Assembly (NCBI GenBank): GCA_015665315.1
Contig: JADFAK010000011.1
Location: 1 to 33,158, forward strand
Length of the DNA stretch: 33,158 nt
Direction of reading: 5' to 3'
DNA from: Flavobacteriales bacterium
GTDB taxonomy: Bacteria; Bacteroidota; Bacteroidia; Flavobacteriales_D; Sanyastnellaceae
Below are positions 7,723-15,377 of the stretch, in pieces (positions within the stretch are counted from its first letter, which is position 1; the number at the start of each line of letters is the position of its first letter). The translations under genes were made by a program, and so were the position numbers. The notes below the pieces were generated by a model, which was not told the DNA's origin, searched no databases, and worked only from the letters and a program-made list of their open reading frames with translations.

Positions 7723-8089
7723 GGTAATACATTTTAAAAAGTTTCAATTTTTCAAATGCTTAGCATGTTTGATCTCCACTCTAACATAGAAATGCCGGTC
7801 CACCAAGCTCTACACACCGCTAAAAAAGACCATAAGAGTTATGGGGAACGGGGACAAGGTGACAACCGTTTTCCTGATTTGTTCATTACCATCAGGAAAA
7901 CGGCTCGATCTCTATCGAAAATTCTAAAAAGGTGTGTTTTTAACTGCATTATTCAAGTAGTGCCTCGCTCATTCGATCGAGTCTGGCTTCACTTGGGATG
8001 CAATCAATTGGCCAACGATAAAACCCTTTTAAATAGAGGATAAAGTATCCTGAATTGGAAAAAATCGACTTTAAACAGGAAATTATTTT
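7723..8089. other. Intergenic region with a perfect 13-bp hairpin
   Basis: A 367-bp gap between the response-regulator gene and the 375-aa gene, both leftward. CCGTTTTCCTGAT (7866-7878) and ATCAGGAAAACGG (7891-7903) form a perfect 13-bp stem with a 12-nt loop. ACACACC (7812-7818) can pair with GGTGTGT (7931-7937) around it. A smaller AGGATA/TATCCT hairpin is near 8038-8053. No T-run follows the main stem on either strand. It could be a structured leader of the leftward 375-aa gene, a small RNA or a protein-binding palindrome. A 95-codon ORF here (7756-8043) shows no sign of coding. Confidence 0.5.
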
Positions 8090-8752
8090 TCAAATTAGGC
8101 CGTTTCTCACTGCCAGAACAACAAGTTCAATTACTGAATCAACATTGAATTTATGTTTCATCGATGCCAGTCGCTTTTCAACTGCGGAAAGGGTAATCGG
8201 AGTGCTTGAACCTGAAAATTCCTTTTCTATTGCAATCTGAGAATGTCCTTGACTTAACAAGGTCAAAATTACCCTATCAATCTGGTCTATTGATATTGAA
8301 GAGTAACTGGAAACTTTGATTCTAAGTGAAGGACTCACAAACCGCTCGCCACTTTCTACAGATTTTATCGCCTGAAGAAGCTCTGACAAACTCATTCTTC
8401 CCTTTAAAACATACGCATCAACCCTCAATTTATCGAATAGATACTTGACCATCGAAGAATTATCGACATTAGATAAGACAACAAATCCAGTGTATTTACA
8501 CTTATCCTTCACATTTTTTATCAATTCGTCTCCAGAATTAATCCCCCGAGGTGCTATTCCCCCTTTGATTACAAGATCAATGATCGCGAAATCAAAAGTC
8601 TCTGTATTCAATTTGAATTGGGCATCATACAGATTGTCCACGTGCACAATCTCGCAATCAGGATACTCTTTCTTCAAGGTGTTTTGAAGTCCGATCGCCA
8701 ACAAACCATGATCCTCTAAAAGTAAAAACCTGCGTTCACCCTTCTCGGTCAT
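8090..8752 (-). CDS. Response regulator, REC + LuxR/NarL-like C-terminal domain, 220 aa
   Basis: An N-terminal receiver domain has the acidic pair E13/D14, the probable phospho-acceptor Asp59 ('FAIIDL') and the conserved Lys in 'YVLKG' (about 117). The C-terminal part (about 150-220), 'ILTLLSQGHSQIAIEKE...LSAVEKRLASMKHKF', fits the helix-turn-helix layout of NarL/LuxR regulators, with an unusual small insertion ('SGSSTPIT') in the turn. The ATG overlaps the stop of the histidine-kinase gene (ATGA), so they are co-translated partners. The target genes are not known; the hairpin-rich intergenic region downstream is one possible site. Confidence 0.85.
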   Translation of the reverse strand: MTEKGERRFLLLEDHGLLAIGLQNTLKKEYPDCEIVHVDNLYDAQFKLNTETFDFAIIDLVIKGGIAPRGINSGDELIKNVKDKCKYTGFVVLSNVDNSSMVKYLFDKLRVDAYVLKGRMSLSELLQAIKSVESGERFVSPSLRIKVSSYSSISIDQIDRVILTLLSQGHSQIAIEKEFSGSSTPITLSAVEKRLASMKHKFNVDSVIELVVLAVRNGLI

Positions 8753-10455
8753 AGGCGTATTGTTAGTGAGTATTTATTATCAACAAGGTCAATCCAAACT
8801 GATCCGCCAAGCACTTTGATTCGATCTCGTAGAGAACTGTACTCCATTTCACCCTTAGCAGCAACTACATTTTTCACTGTGTTCACTGACCTAATTAATA
8901 CCTCATCCTCAATTTTCATTTCAAACTGAATTTCAGAGCTCAAATCGGCATGTTTCAGAAGGTTCGCAAAGACCTCCTTTATTATCGATATAATTTCAAA
9001 TTTTAAAGCTTCACTCAATTGATCCGCCAATTCAAGATCAATTAGTTGCCTATTGAGCACCTTTTTGGACATTAAGTCAAAATCACGAATAATCAGTTCG
9101 AGTTGCTCGATAAATGGTACTTTGTCAAAGTCGATTGCGAAATTATCATGGGAAATAGCCCTAATTTTTTCGTAAGTCCTTTCCAGATCATCGCTCACAG
9201 CTAACAATTCTTCGTTAGTAGCTCCATCGACCAAAGTATTAGAACGGTGAAGGCAGAAGAGCACATCATTGGCAATTTCATCGTGGATGATGCCGGCCAT
9301 TTTCTGGCGTTCATCTTGCCTTGCTTCGAGCATATTGATCGTTTTCTCCTTTTGATTTAACTCCCTCTCTTTGGCAATGCTTCGGATTATAAATACCAAT
9401 GCAACTATTAACAGAATAGCTAATACGGCCAATAGATTTCTAACAAGACGTTCGGATTGAATGAGCTTTGATTTGCTCTTAATTTCCTTTTCTAGAATCT
9501 GATTTTGTCGCTCTCTCTGCTCGCTTTCATATTGTATGGAAACAAATTTCGACTGCATTTGAGCAATACTTCGATCAAGGCTATCCTTCAATACGGTTGA
9601 ATAGAATAAATCTTCCGTATTTCTATTCATTCGCCCTTTCAATGCATACATTTCGATTAACGAAGGAATTTCACCCTGCTCAGAACATAAGCCCATTGCT
9701 TCTTCCAGCACAAAATTTGCTTGTTCTTGATCTCCGAAATAGTACAAGCATTCAGCCAAATGTAGGCTGCTCGAAACAACTCCTGGGACATTATTAAGGC
9801 TCTTTCGTATGCTTAAACAATTCATAAGATTTTCTCTTTCATCCGAGTGGCTTTTCAAATATCTAGTGTAGTAGAGATTATCCATCACCATTGCCGCATA
9901 TCGAGGAAACTGTATCGAATCTAAATACTGTCTGCTTTTGTCAAATGAATCGATTGCCGCTTCCAAATCACCTCTATTTCTATGCACGACACCTAGGTTG
10001 TTCAAAACGACCAACTTTTCAATATTACGCTGAGCCATCTCAATCGACTTGACGTGCAATTCAATGGCCTTCGACCATAGACCGTACTCATTGAAAGCAA
10101 TAGCCAAATTATTGTTCACTGATATTCTCTGATACCCTCCTATACTGTCTGGCATGTATCGAAGCGCTTCAATAGCAAATTTTTCTACTCTATGAAAATC
10201 TTTAACATCAACGCACAGATTTGACATGTTCAGATAACATTGACAAACAGCCATAGAATCCCCTTCCAGCAGATAGTGTTCAGTCCCCTCGCTAAAAACT
10301 GCAAAAGATTCAACTACGTGCTGCTGGTTCAACAAACTCAATCCAGAATCAAGATAAGAAACAGGAGTAGATTCGGCCCCAATATTTTGACCGAACATCC
10401 CCCTTTGTACAAACAGAAACACACACAATACACCTAGGACGCAGAAAACTCTCAT
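8749..10455 (-). CDS. TPR-containing sensor histidine kinase, 568 aa
   Basis: ATG 10455 was preferred to an upstream in-frame start at 10497 because it begins a good signal peptide (MRVFCVLGVLCVFLFVQRGMFGQ). A periplasmic sensor of tetratricopeptide-like repeats (about residues 30-290) follows, then a coiled coil, one membrane helix (about 345-366), a dimerisation/phospho-acceptor region with 'GIIHDEIANDVL' (HisKA_3-like, His near 393), and an ATPase domain. The N-box 'EVFANLLKHA' is present, but the usual DxGxG loop is missing (replaced by 'SVNTVKN'), while 'LRDRIKVLGGSV' near the end fits the GL/R..LGG region. ATP binding may therefore be altered. It is coupled to the response regulator by a 4-bp overlap. 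Confidence 0.85.
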   Translation of the reverse strand: MRVFCVLGVLCVFLFVQRGMFGQNIGAESTPVSYLDSGLSLLNQQHVVESFAVFSEGTEHYLLEGDSMAVCQCYLNMSNLCVDVKDFHRVEKFAIEALRYMPDSIGGYQRISVNNNLAIAFNEYGLWSKAIELHVKSIEMAQRNIEKLVVLNNLGVVHRNRGDLEAAIDSFDKSRQYLDSIQFPRYAAMVMDNLYYTRYLKSHSDERENLMNCLSIRKSLNNVPGVVSSSLHLAECLYYFGDQEQANFVLEEAMGLCSEQGEIPSLIEMYALKGRMNRNTEDLFYSTVLKDSLDRSIAQMQSKFVSIQYESEQRERQNQILEKEIKSKSKLIQSERLVRNLLAVLAILLIVALVFIIRSIAKERELNQKEKTINMLEARQDERQKMAGIIHDEIANDVLFCLHRSNTLVDGATNEELLAVSDDLERTYEKIRAISHDNFAIDFDKVPFIEQLELIIRDFDLMSKKVLNRQLIDLELADQLSEALKFEIISIIKEVFANLLKHADLSSEIQFEMKIEDEVLIRSVNTVKNVVAAKGEMEYSSLRDRIKVLGGSVWIDLVDNKYSLTIRL

Positions 10456-10469
10456 AATTCCAATAACAC

Positions 10470-10498
10470 TTGACAAACAGAAGTTTACATGATACAAT
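10470..10498 (+). promoter_or_regulatory. Sigma-70-like promoter for the 94-aa gene
   Basis: TTGACA (10470-10475), a 17-bp spacer, then TACAAT (10493-10498), 28 bp before the ATG at 10527. This is nearly the enterobacterial consensus, unlike the Bacteroidota-type TAnnTTTG boxes found elsewhere in the window. It overlaps the 5' leader of the divergent histidine-kinase gene. Confidence 0.55.
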
Positions 10499-10526
10499 AA
10501 TTCCAGAACAAACTAATAATTGAGAT

Positions 10527-10811
10527 ATGAATAAGACAGATTTAATCAACGTTTTAAGTATTGTAAGATTAACTGAGGATTGTGTTAACTTACCTTTGGA
10601 AGAAGTCCGTTCAGAATTCACTGCTCTTGGATTTCCTGTTAAATTTCAGCAATTCCCAAAAAAGGGAGTTCAGAAATACATTGCTGTTTATTTTGATAGA
10701 CCCCGCAGACCTCTTTGGCAATTGCACATTTCTGAAAAAGAATTTGCAATTCGTCTCGAAAAACTCTTCTCTATTGTAGAAGGATTCGATTGGGTACGTC
10801 TACGAAATTGA
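10527..10811 (+). CDS. Small hypothetical protein, 94 aa
   Basis: A compact soluble ORF on the + strand between two leftward operons. It has its own promoter-like sequence upstream and a strong terminator starting 13 bp after its stop, so it is probably a real single-gene unit. The middle ('KGVQKYIAVYFDRPRRPLWQLHIS') looks like two beta strands with basic and aromatic residues, flanked by helices. There is no signal peptide, membrane segment or recognised family. Its position, divergent from the sensor kinase and convergent with the end of the kinase/PP2C/VWA operon, would allow a regulatory or accessory role for either, but nothing in the sequence proves it. Confidence 0.65.
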   Translation: MNKTDLINVLSIVRLTEDCVNLPLEEVRSEFTALGFPVKFQQFPKKGVQKYIAVYFDRPRRPLWQLHISEKEFAIRLEKLFSIVEGFDWVRLRN

Positions 10812-10823
10812 AGATTCTATTTT

Positions 10824-10850
10824 GACCGCATACTTTATGCGGTCGTTTTT
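10824..10850 (+). terminator. Rho-independent terminator of the 94-aa gene
   Basis: A perfect 9-bp stem, GACCGCATA (10824-10832) and TATGCGGTC (10836-10844), with a 3-nt loop, followed by GTTTTT. It lies against the stop codon of the convergent MYG1-like gene. On the minus strand the stem is followed by A-rich DNA, so it works in the + direction only. Confidence 0.85.
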
Positions 10851-12291
10851 ATTTGGTCAATCTTTGCAATAAACTAGCAATACTCTTCATGTCAATTTCA
10901 CTTTGCACAACATGCTGATGAGCCGCCCCTCCATTCAATATATAGGGTGCATATCGTCCGGTCTTCATATTGCGCACCACGTGCCACTGGCCTTGTTCTC
11001 TGCTGCACAACAAATCCACCAAGTTCTCCCACAGATCTTGATCTATTTTTGTACCCTTGAAAAGAGCCGACACACACTTAAAACTATCTCTGATTAAAAC
11101 GAATCCATACCCGTCATTCAAAACTTTTAAAGCAGAACCTAAAGGGCGATTCCCTGCTATCATGCTAGGTGTTGGCTCTGCTTCTATTAACATCAGCCCT
11201 TTTTGGTTTCCTGGCAGCCTCATCCCAGGAATTACTGCGAAATTTCCAGAATAAACACCATATACTGATTGATAAACACCATCTTTTTTGTCTTTGAAAA
11301 AATCTGAGAGCCCCGCCAAAAGTTCCAAATAGCAGACTTGACCATGATAAATAATCTCCCAAAAATGCATCATTATTAATCGAGCAATCTGTTCACCCCA
11401 AGCTACTTCAAGTGAAACACATACTTTTCCAAGTAGCAACTGTTGCGACCCTCTGCTTAATCGAGCCTCTGAGCAAACCACTTTCTGGTTGTGGTACGAG
11501 TTCTTCATCCAAGACAAGACTTTCGAAAAAGACGGCTCTCCTTTCAAAGCGGTATGATCCGCAAAATACTTTAAGGAAGCAACAACACTCCTTTTAATCT
11601 CTTCTGAGTTTTCCAATTTATCATTGCTGTTAACCATACAAAATGCAACAGCGCTAATAGAGGCGTCCATGAGAGACTTCTTCCATTCTGCCGTTAACCA
11701 TTCTTGATACCGCTCATTGGTCCTCGAATTTTCAAATGTCAATCTAACTTGGTGGGCTGTCTTAATAATGTTTCCTATATGCTGCGCGTGTGCCCCTCCT
11801 TTGGCATCGATCTCATTTACTTCATTCAAAAGCTGCTTTAGTGGCCAACGCAATTCCCCTAGATTTAAATCTTGAGCGACAAGTTGACTACAAGAATAGG
11901 CTTGCCTTCCACCATTTTGGACATGCTCATCAAAAAGAATCAATGGATTAACTCCTGAAGACACTGCAGATCCAAGCCCAAACACGGCCGCATTCGGCCA
12001 ATATGCCTGACACAGCAAATCATTTCCTTTTGTTTGTATCCCCATTTCCATAAAATCAATATCTAACTTATGTGAGGGTAGGCAACTTCTGAACAAAAGA
12101 TCTGCAAAATACTCATCAAGATGAGGATGGGTGTGAGAAATTGTTCTATCCAATTTTACCAAGGAAACTGGTATTTTGGGCATGCCTTTTTTATTCCTCA
12201 ATAGATATCTCAGATACTGAGAGCTCTTTTTGCTCAGACTATGAATAATTCCACCGTTTGAGTCAATATAATCTTGGTTAAACCGTATCAT
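10849..12291 (-). CDS. Divergent MYG1/DHH-like putative phosphoesterase, 480 aa
   Basis: Three motifs follow the order seen in MYG1 (UPF0160) members of the DHH phosphoesterase superfamily. 'HTHPHLDEYFADLLF' (53-67) matches the N-terminal H..FHxDEALA metal site. 'LFDEHVQNGGRQAYSCSQLVAQ' (119-140) matches the DHH motif and the following Ser-rich segment. 'NEIDAKGGAH' (159-168) matches the ELDAIDNG region. The histidine pair reads DEH instead of DHH, and the usual DxGG strand reads 'FGLGS', so one metal-binding Asp seems lost. The C-terminal half (about 190-480) contains 'GSALKVLNDGYGFVLI' and 'QWHVVRNMKTGRYA'. It is the last gene of the five-gene operon, overlapping PP2C by 14 bp. MYG1 relatives act on RNA; activity here is inference. 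Confidence 0.55.
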   Translation of the reverse strand: MIRFNQDYIDSNGGIIHSLSKKSSQYLRYLLRNKKGMPKIPVSLVKLDRTISHTHPHLDEYFADLLFRSCLPSHKLDIDFMEMGIQTKGNDLLCQAYWPNAAVFGLGSAVSSGVNPLILFDEHVQNGGRQAYSCSQLVAQDLNLGELRWPLKQLLNEVNEIDAKGGAHAQHIGNIIKTAHQVRLTFENSRTNERYQEWLTAEWKKSLMDASISAVAFCMVNSNDKLENSEEIKRSVVASLKYFADHTALKGEPSFSKVLSWMKNSYHNQKVVCSEARLSRGSQQLLLGKVCVSLEVAWGEQIARLIMMHFWEIIYHGQVCYLELLAGLSDFFKDKKDGVYQSVYGVYSGNFAVIPGMRLPGNQKGLMLIEAEPTPSMIAGNRPLGSALKVLNDGYGFVLIRDSFKCVSALFKGTKIDQDLWENLVDLLCSREQGQWHVVRNMKTGRYAPYILNGGAAHQHVVQSEIDMKSIASLLQRLTK

Positions 12292-13144
12292 CTTGTTTAC
12301 TATTTCTGCGTAGAAGAATCATCGAAGCATCATCACTAGGCCAATTAAATGGCTTGGTTGCTCCCCACTCGTTTAAAACTGTTTTGTGAAATTCCTTTGT
12401 TAAATCAACAATCCCATTTACTGGAAAACGATGCTTGTTTATCATGTTTTGGAGTTCAAGCCTGTCCCAAACAGGTGAAAATCCGTCTGTCGCCAAACAC
12501 AGCGAATTCAAGTTAGCTACGTCTCCAAAGGCGTTCAATGTAAACACTCCTGCCTGGGAATACAAAGGATTGTAATACTCTCCATCTTGATCTGACAAGT
12601 CAATATCCTTATTGTTAATTTGTATTTGCCCATCTCCACAACTGAAGATCATGAACTCTTTTTCAGCGACGGCAAAACACATGACAGTAGTAGAAAACAA
12701 ATTACGCAACGCCGATGCATCGGACCTTCCTTGCGTGCTAAAAACACGCAGTAAAGGATTAATACTCTTACTCAACTGCTTCTCTATCTCAGAAAGCAAG
12801 CGAAGCATCCCCAGTTCTCCGAGCCTATATTTTCTAGTGGTCAGCTTCCGCGCCACTGTAGAAACGATAACTCTTGAAAACAAAACCGCCGCAAATTCAT
12901 TTCGAGAAAAATCACTAATCAAACTGGCCTCCCCGCTCGTACATCCATCACACACCACACCAACAATGACTTTGTCATCAAAATATACATTCAAAGTATC
13001 TTGATTGTTTAACCCAACTTGGGCATGTCCAAATCCCTGACGCGTTATAGCGCCGACTGTAAACGGATGAGTCGTTTTCTCGGTAAATCTCAAATCACCA
13101 AAATCATTCTTGAATGGTGCCTTCTCCCAGTGTTGGATTCTCAT
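12278..13144 (-). CDS. PP2C-type Ser/Thr phosphatase of the TerY-P kind, 288 aa
   Basis: This metal-dependent phosphatase probably reverses the adjacent kinase. The motifs are in PP2C order: 'NNQDTL' (46-51, Asp49), 'VVCDGCTSGEASL' (63-75, metal-binding Asp66/Gly67), 'FSCGDGQI' (167-173), 'LATDGFSP' (218-224, Asp220) and 'PSDDASMILLRR' (269-280, Asp271/272). The 'DGCTSG' form is typical of phosphatases found beside VWA proteins and Asp/Asn-variant kinases. All key acidic residues are present, so it should be active. It overlaps the kinase stop by 4 bp (ATGA) and the MYG1-like gene by 14 bp. It has no membrane segment and is cytoplasmic. Confidence 0.85.
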   Translation of the reverse strand: MRIQHWEKAPFKNDFGDLRFTEKTTHPFTVGAITRQGFGHAQVGLNNQDTLNVYFDDKVIVGVVCDGCTSGEASLISDFSRNEFAAVLFSRVIVSTVARKLTTRKYRLGELGMLRLLSEIEKQLSKSINPLLRVFSTQGRSDASALRNLFSTTVMCFAVAEKEFMIFSCGDGQIQINNKDIDLSDQDGEYYNPLYSQAGVFTLNAFGDVANLNSLCLATDGFSPVWDRLELQNMINKHRFPVNGIVDLTKEFHKTVLNEWGATKPFNWPSDDASMILLRRNSKQDDTV

Positions 13145-14184
13145 TCTATTTGAAGATTGTACTGATTAATAAAAAAGGTTAAACTCTTTGGATCTGTTTT
13201 TTCAGATGCCTTTGAATGTCCTCGTTTTGGCTTTATATGCCTGAGGCGGACTGGTCTTTGAATCGCTTTGCGCCTCGTGTCTGCTTTCGAAGAAAAATAC
13301 GGTCGATTGCTTGAACAAAAAATTGACTCGAAAAAGGAATACAACCGTGGCTCAACTTGTTTTATCTCAGATATTCTGGTTAGTGCTTGCTTCACCATTG
13401 GATCTTCGAACAATGCATGGCCTTCTACACGATTTAATCCTGTTGTCGCAAACCTCATTAAGTTCACGTTTTGAGTTAATGCAGTGGATGTAGAAACCAT
13501 TGGCTTCACTGGCATTTGAAATGGATGATATCCTATCATCAACTCAAAGCACATTATTGAAAGGATAAAAATATCGCTGCGCTTGCTGAATTCAGATTTC
13601 CCATCCTCGTTCTTTCTCAATCTTAGAATCTCAGGACAATTGTACTCCTCTCTTGCTAAACCACAGGAAGGCATTTCACCTACCTTAGCTGAATCAACAT
13701 CCATAACACAGACTTTTCCAGCACCATTGATCTGTATGTTTTCAGGGTTCACATCTCCGAGAATGATTTTGTTTTCGTGCAATAATTTCAAGATTGAGAA
13801 TACTTCTTCGATCAAATCAATTGCCTCTTTGTCGTTCTTCAGGTGAAGGAATTTCTTCGACTTCAAGTCGTACAGAACACTATTAAACAACTTCAAATCA
13901 GACATTTTTTTCATAGAATATCCCACTACCTTTCGATCTTCATCAACCGAATAACCAGGCTTCTCAGGCAACGCCAATTGTGTAGAATAACTTGTTAAAT
14001 CAATTGCTCTTGCCTTATCACAAAGGGCTAGTATTTTTTGATACTTCAATTCACTTTGATTGGATGGGAACAAGAGCTTAAAACATTTTGATTCATTTAA
14101 TTTAAAAACGCTTCCCTCTCCTCCTCTACCTATCTCGGTGAGATTAGTGGTGTCTAACTCTGTATTGTCAAAAAGAAACTTCAT
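13141..14184 (-). CDS. Ser/Thr protein kinase of the TerY-P kind, 347 aa
   Basis: A eukaryotic-like kinase with glycine loop 'GRGGEGSVFKL' (19-29), probable catalytic Lys36, catalytic loop 'ILGDVNPENI' (141-150; Asp144 and Asn149 present, HRD replaced by LGD), metal loop 'MDVDSA' (161-166, DFG replaced by DVD), 'YNCPEIL' in place of APE (181-187), and 'RSDIFILSIMCFELMIGYHPF' (202-222). The GDxNPxN and DxDS forms are characteristic of kinases in VWA/PP2C/kinase triads. The C-terminal tail (about 300-347) is basic, without a recognised domain. The gene starts 1 bp after the VWA gene stop and overlaps PP2C. Likely substrates are the VWA protein or the MYG1-like protein (inference). Confidence 0.85.
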   Translation of the reverse strand: MKFLFDNTELDTTNLTEIGRGGEGSVFKLNESKCFKLLFPSNQSELKYQKILALCDKARAIDLTSYSTQLALPEKPGYSVDEDRKVVGYSMKKMSDLKLFNSVLYDLKSKKFLHLKNDKEAIDLIEEVFSILKLLHENKIILGDVNPENIQINGAGKVCVMDVDSAKVGEMPSCGLAREEYNCPEILRLRKNEDGKSEFSKRSDIFILSIMCFELMIGYHPFQMPVKPMVSTSTALTQNVNLMRFATTGLNRVEGHALFEDPMVKQALTRISEIKQVEPRLYSFFESIFCSSNRPYFSSKADTRRKAIQRPVRLRHIKPKRGHSKASEKTDPKSLTFFINQYNLQIE

Positions 14185-14185
14185 C

Positions 14186-15367
14186 TTAAACTGTATTAAT
14201 TACCTGTTGCGACCAGAGGTCAAATGCTCGTCTAATTCCCTTTGGATCATTCTGTTCAATTGAGATGTACTCTGTAAAGCCAAGCTCTTCTCGCAACTTT
14301 CGCAATCGATCAACAGTGAGTTCTTTGTTAGTTAATCCAATTAGTACAGCGCTCTTTAAATCACCTTCCTGCTTCAAACCTTCAATAAGGCGCTTGATCT
14401 GGGCAGGCGAATTTTCTGGCTTGCTATAGGTATCTTCACCGTCTGTTATCACAGCTACAGTGATAAGAGGTTTTCTTGTGTTTTCTTCTTTCAGGAAATT
14501 GGCTTCTACATTGAGAAGGGACAATGATTCAAAAAGTGAGTCATACAGAGCCGTCATGCTTCGAGGCTGGTATGTTGCATTGCTTAACTCTACAACCTTA
14601 TCTTTTCCCTTTGCATCTAACCGAGTCAACGCATTTAGCATTTTGCTTTCATGATCGAACGAATGTTGCATAACAAAAAGTGCATTTTGCTCACATATCA
14701 TACTTTCTCGCAAGGCAGTAAGCGCCAAATTCTGTCTTTGGATCACTATGTCTCTATAAAAGAGCATAGAACCGGACGCATCAACAAGTAGTGCTGCGTA
14801 GACTGGGTTCCTCATTAAACCTTCTTTTGATTCAGGTTTGTAGTCTCTGTTAACCGTCACTAAGTTTTCAAAACCCTCTTTACTGATTACTTCATCCTCA
14901 AGTAATTTGGCAAATGTGTGCACAGCGCTCGAAGCAATACTATTCACGTATTGTCGAATTTTGATTCCTTTTAATTTGCTGCCTGATTCTTGCTCATACC
15001 ATTTAACAACTTCGACAAGCTGAAATCGACTTATATCAACAAATGGTTTAGCTACAGTCGTGTGAAAATGCTTTCTACTATTGGCTCTTTGACGTAAGTC
15101 ATTCAAGTGACTCTTAACCTGAACATCAATAAGATTCTTTTGCTCGAAAAATCGAATGAGCTGAAAGAAGGTTCTTCTTTCTTTCGGCAAAGCATTTCTT
15201 TTTCTAAAGTACATTGCCCGGCAAAGCATTTCAGAGCACACTCCCGCCTGCAACAGACTGTCTTTGAATGGTATTTTTTTGTTACCCATTGCTTGATGCC
15301 ATGAGGCTATTGCTTCTTTTTCGAATGCCTCTACCTCTTTTTTAACATTTGACTTCATCCTGTACAT
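14186..15367 (-). CDS. DUF4145/HEPN-like + VWA (TerY-like) protein, 393 aa
   Basis: ATG 15367 was chosen; the longer reading needs a TTG inside the upstream gene. The N-terminal helical region (about 11-126) ends in 'LRQRANSRKHFH' (Arg92 to His100), like the LRxxgNxxxH signature of DUF4145 and close to the RX4-6H motif of HEPN RNases. The second half (about 185-393) is a VWA domain with a complete metal site: 'DASGS' (196-200), Thr272 in 'RSMTALYDS', and 'TDGED' (309-313). VWA proteins of this type act as Mg-dependent scaffolds next to kinase and PP2C genes. The gap to the sigma-54 activator gene is 10 bp. Whether the HEPN-like part is a nuclease or a structural module is open. Confidence 0.75.
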   Translation of the reverse strand: MYRMKSNVKKEVEAFEKEAIASWHQAMGNKKIPFKDSLLQAGVCSEMLCRAMYFRKRNALPKERRTFFQLIRFFEQKNLIDVQVKSHLNDLRQRANSRKHFHTTVAKPFVDISRFQLVEVVKWYEQESGSKLKGIKIRQYVNSIASSAVHTFAKLLEDEVISKEGFENLVTVNRDYKPESKEGLMRNPVYAALLVDASGSMLFYRDIVIQRQNLALTALRESMICEQNALFVMQHSFDHESKMLNALTRLDAKGKDKVVELSNATYQPRSMTALYDSLFESLSLLNVEANFLKEENTRKPLITVAVITDGEDTYSKPENSPAQIKRLIEGLKQEGDLKSAVLIGLTNKELTVDRLRKLREELGFTEYISIEQNDPKGIRRAFDLWSQQVINTV

Positions 15368-15377
15368 TTTTGTTTGG

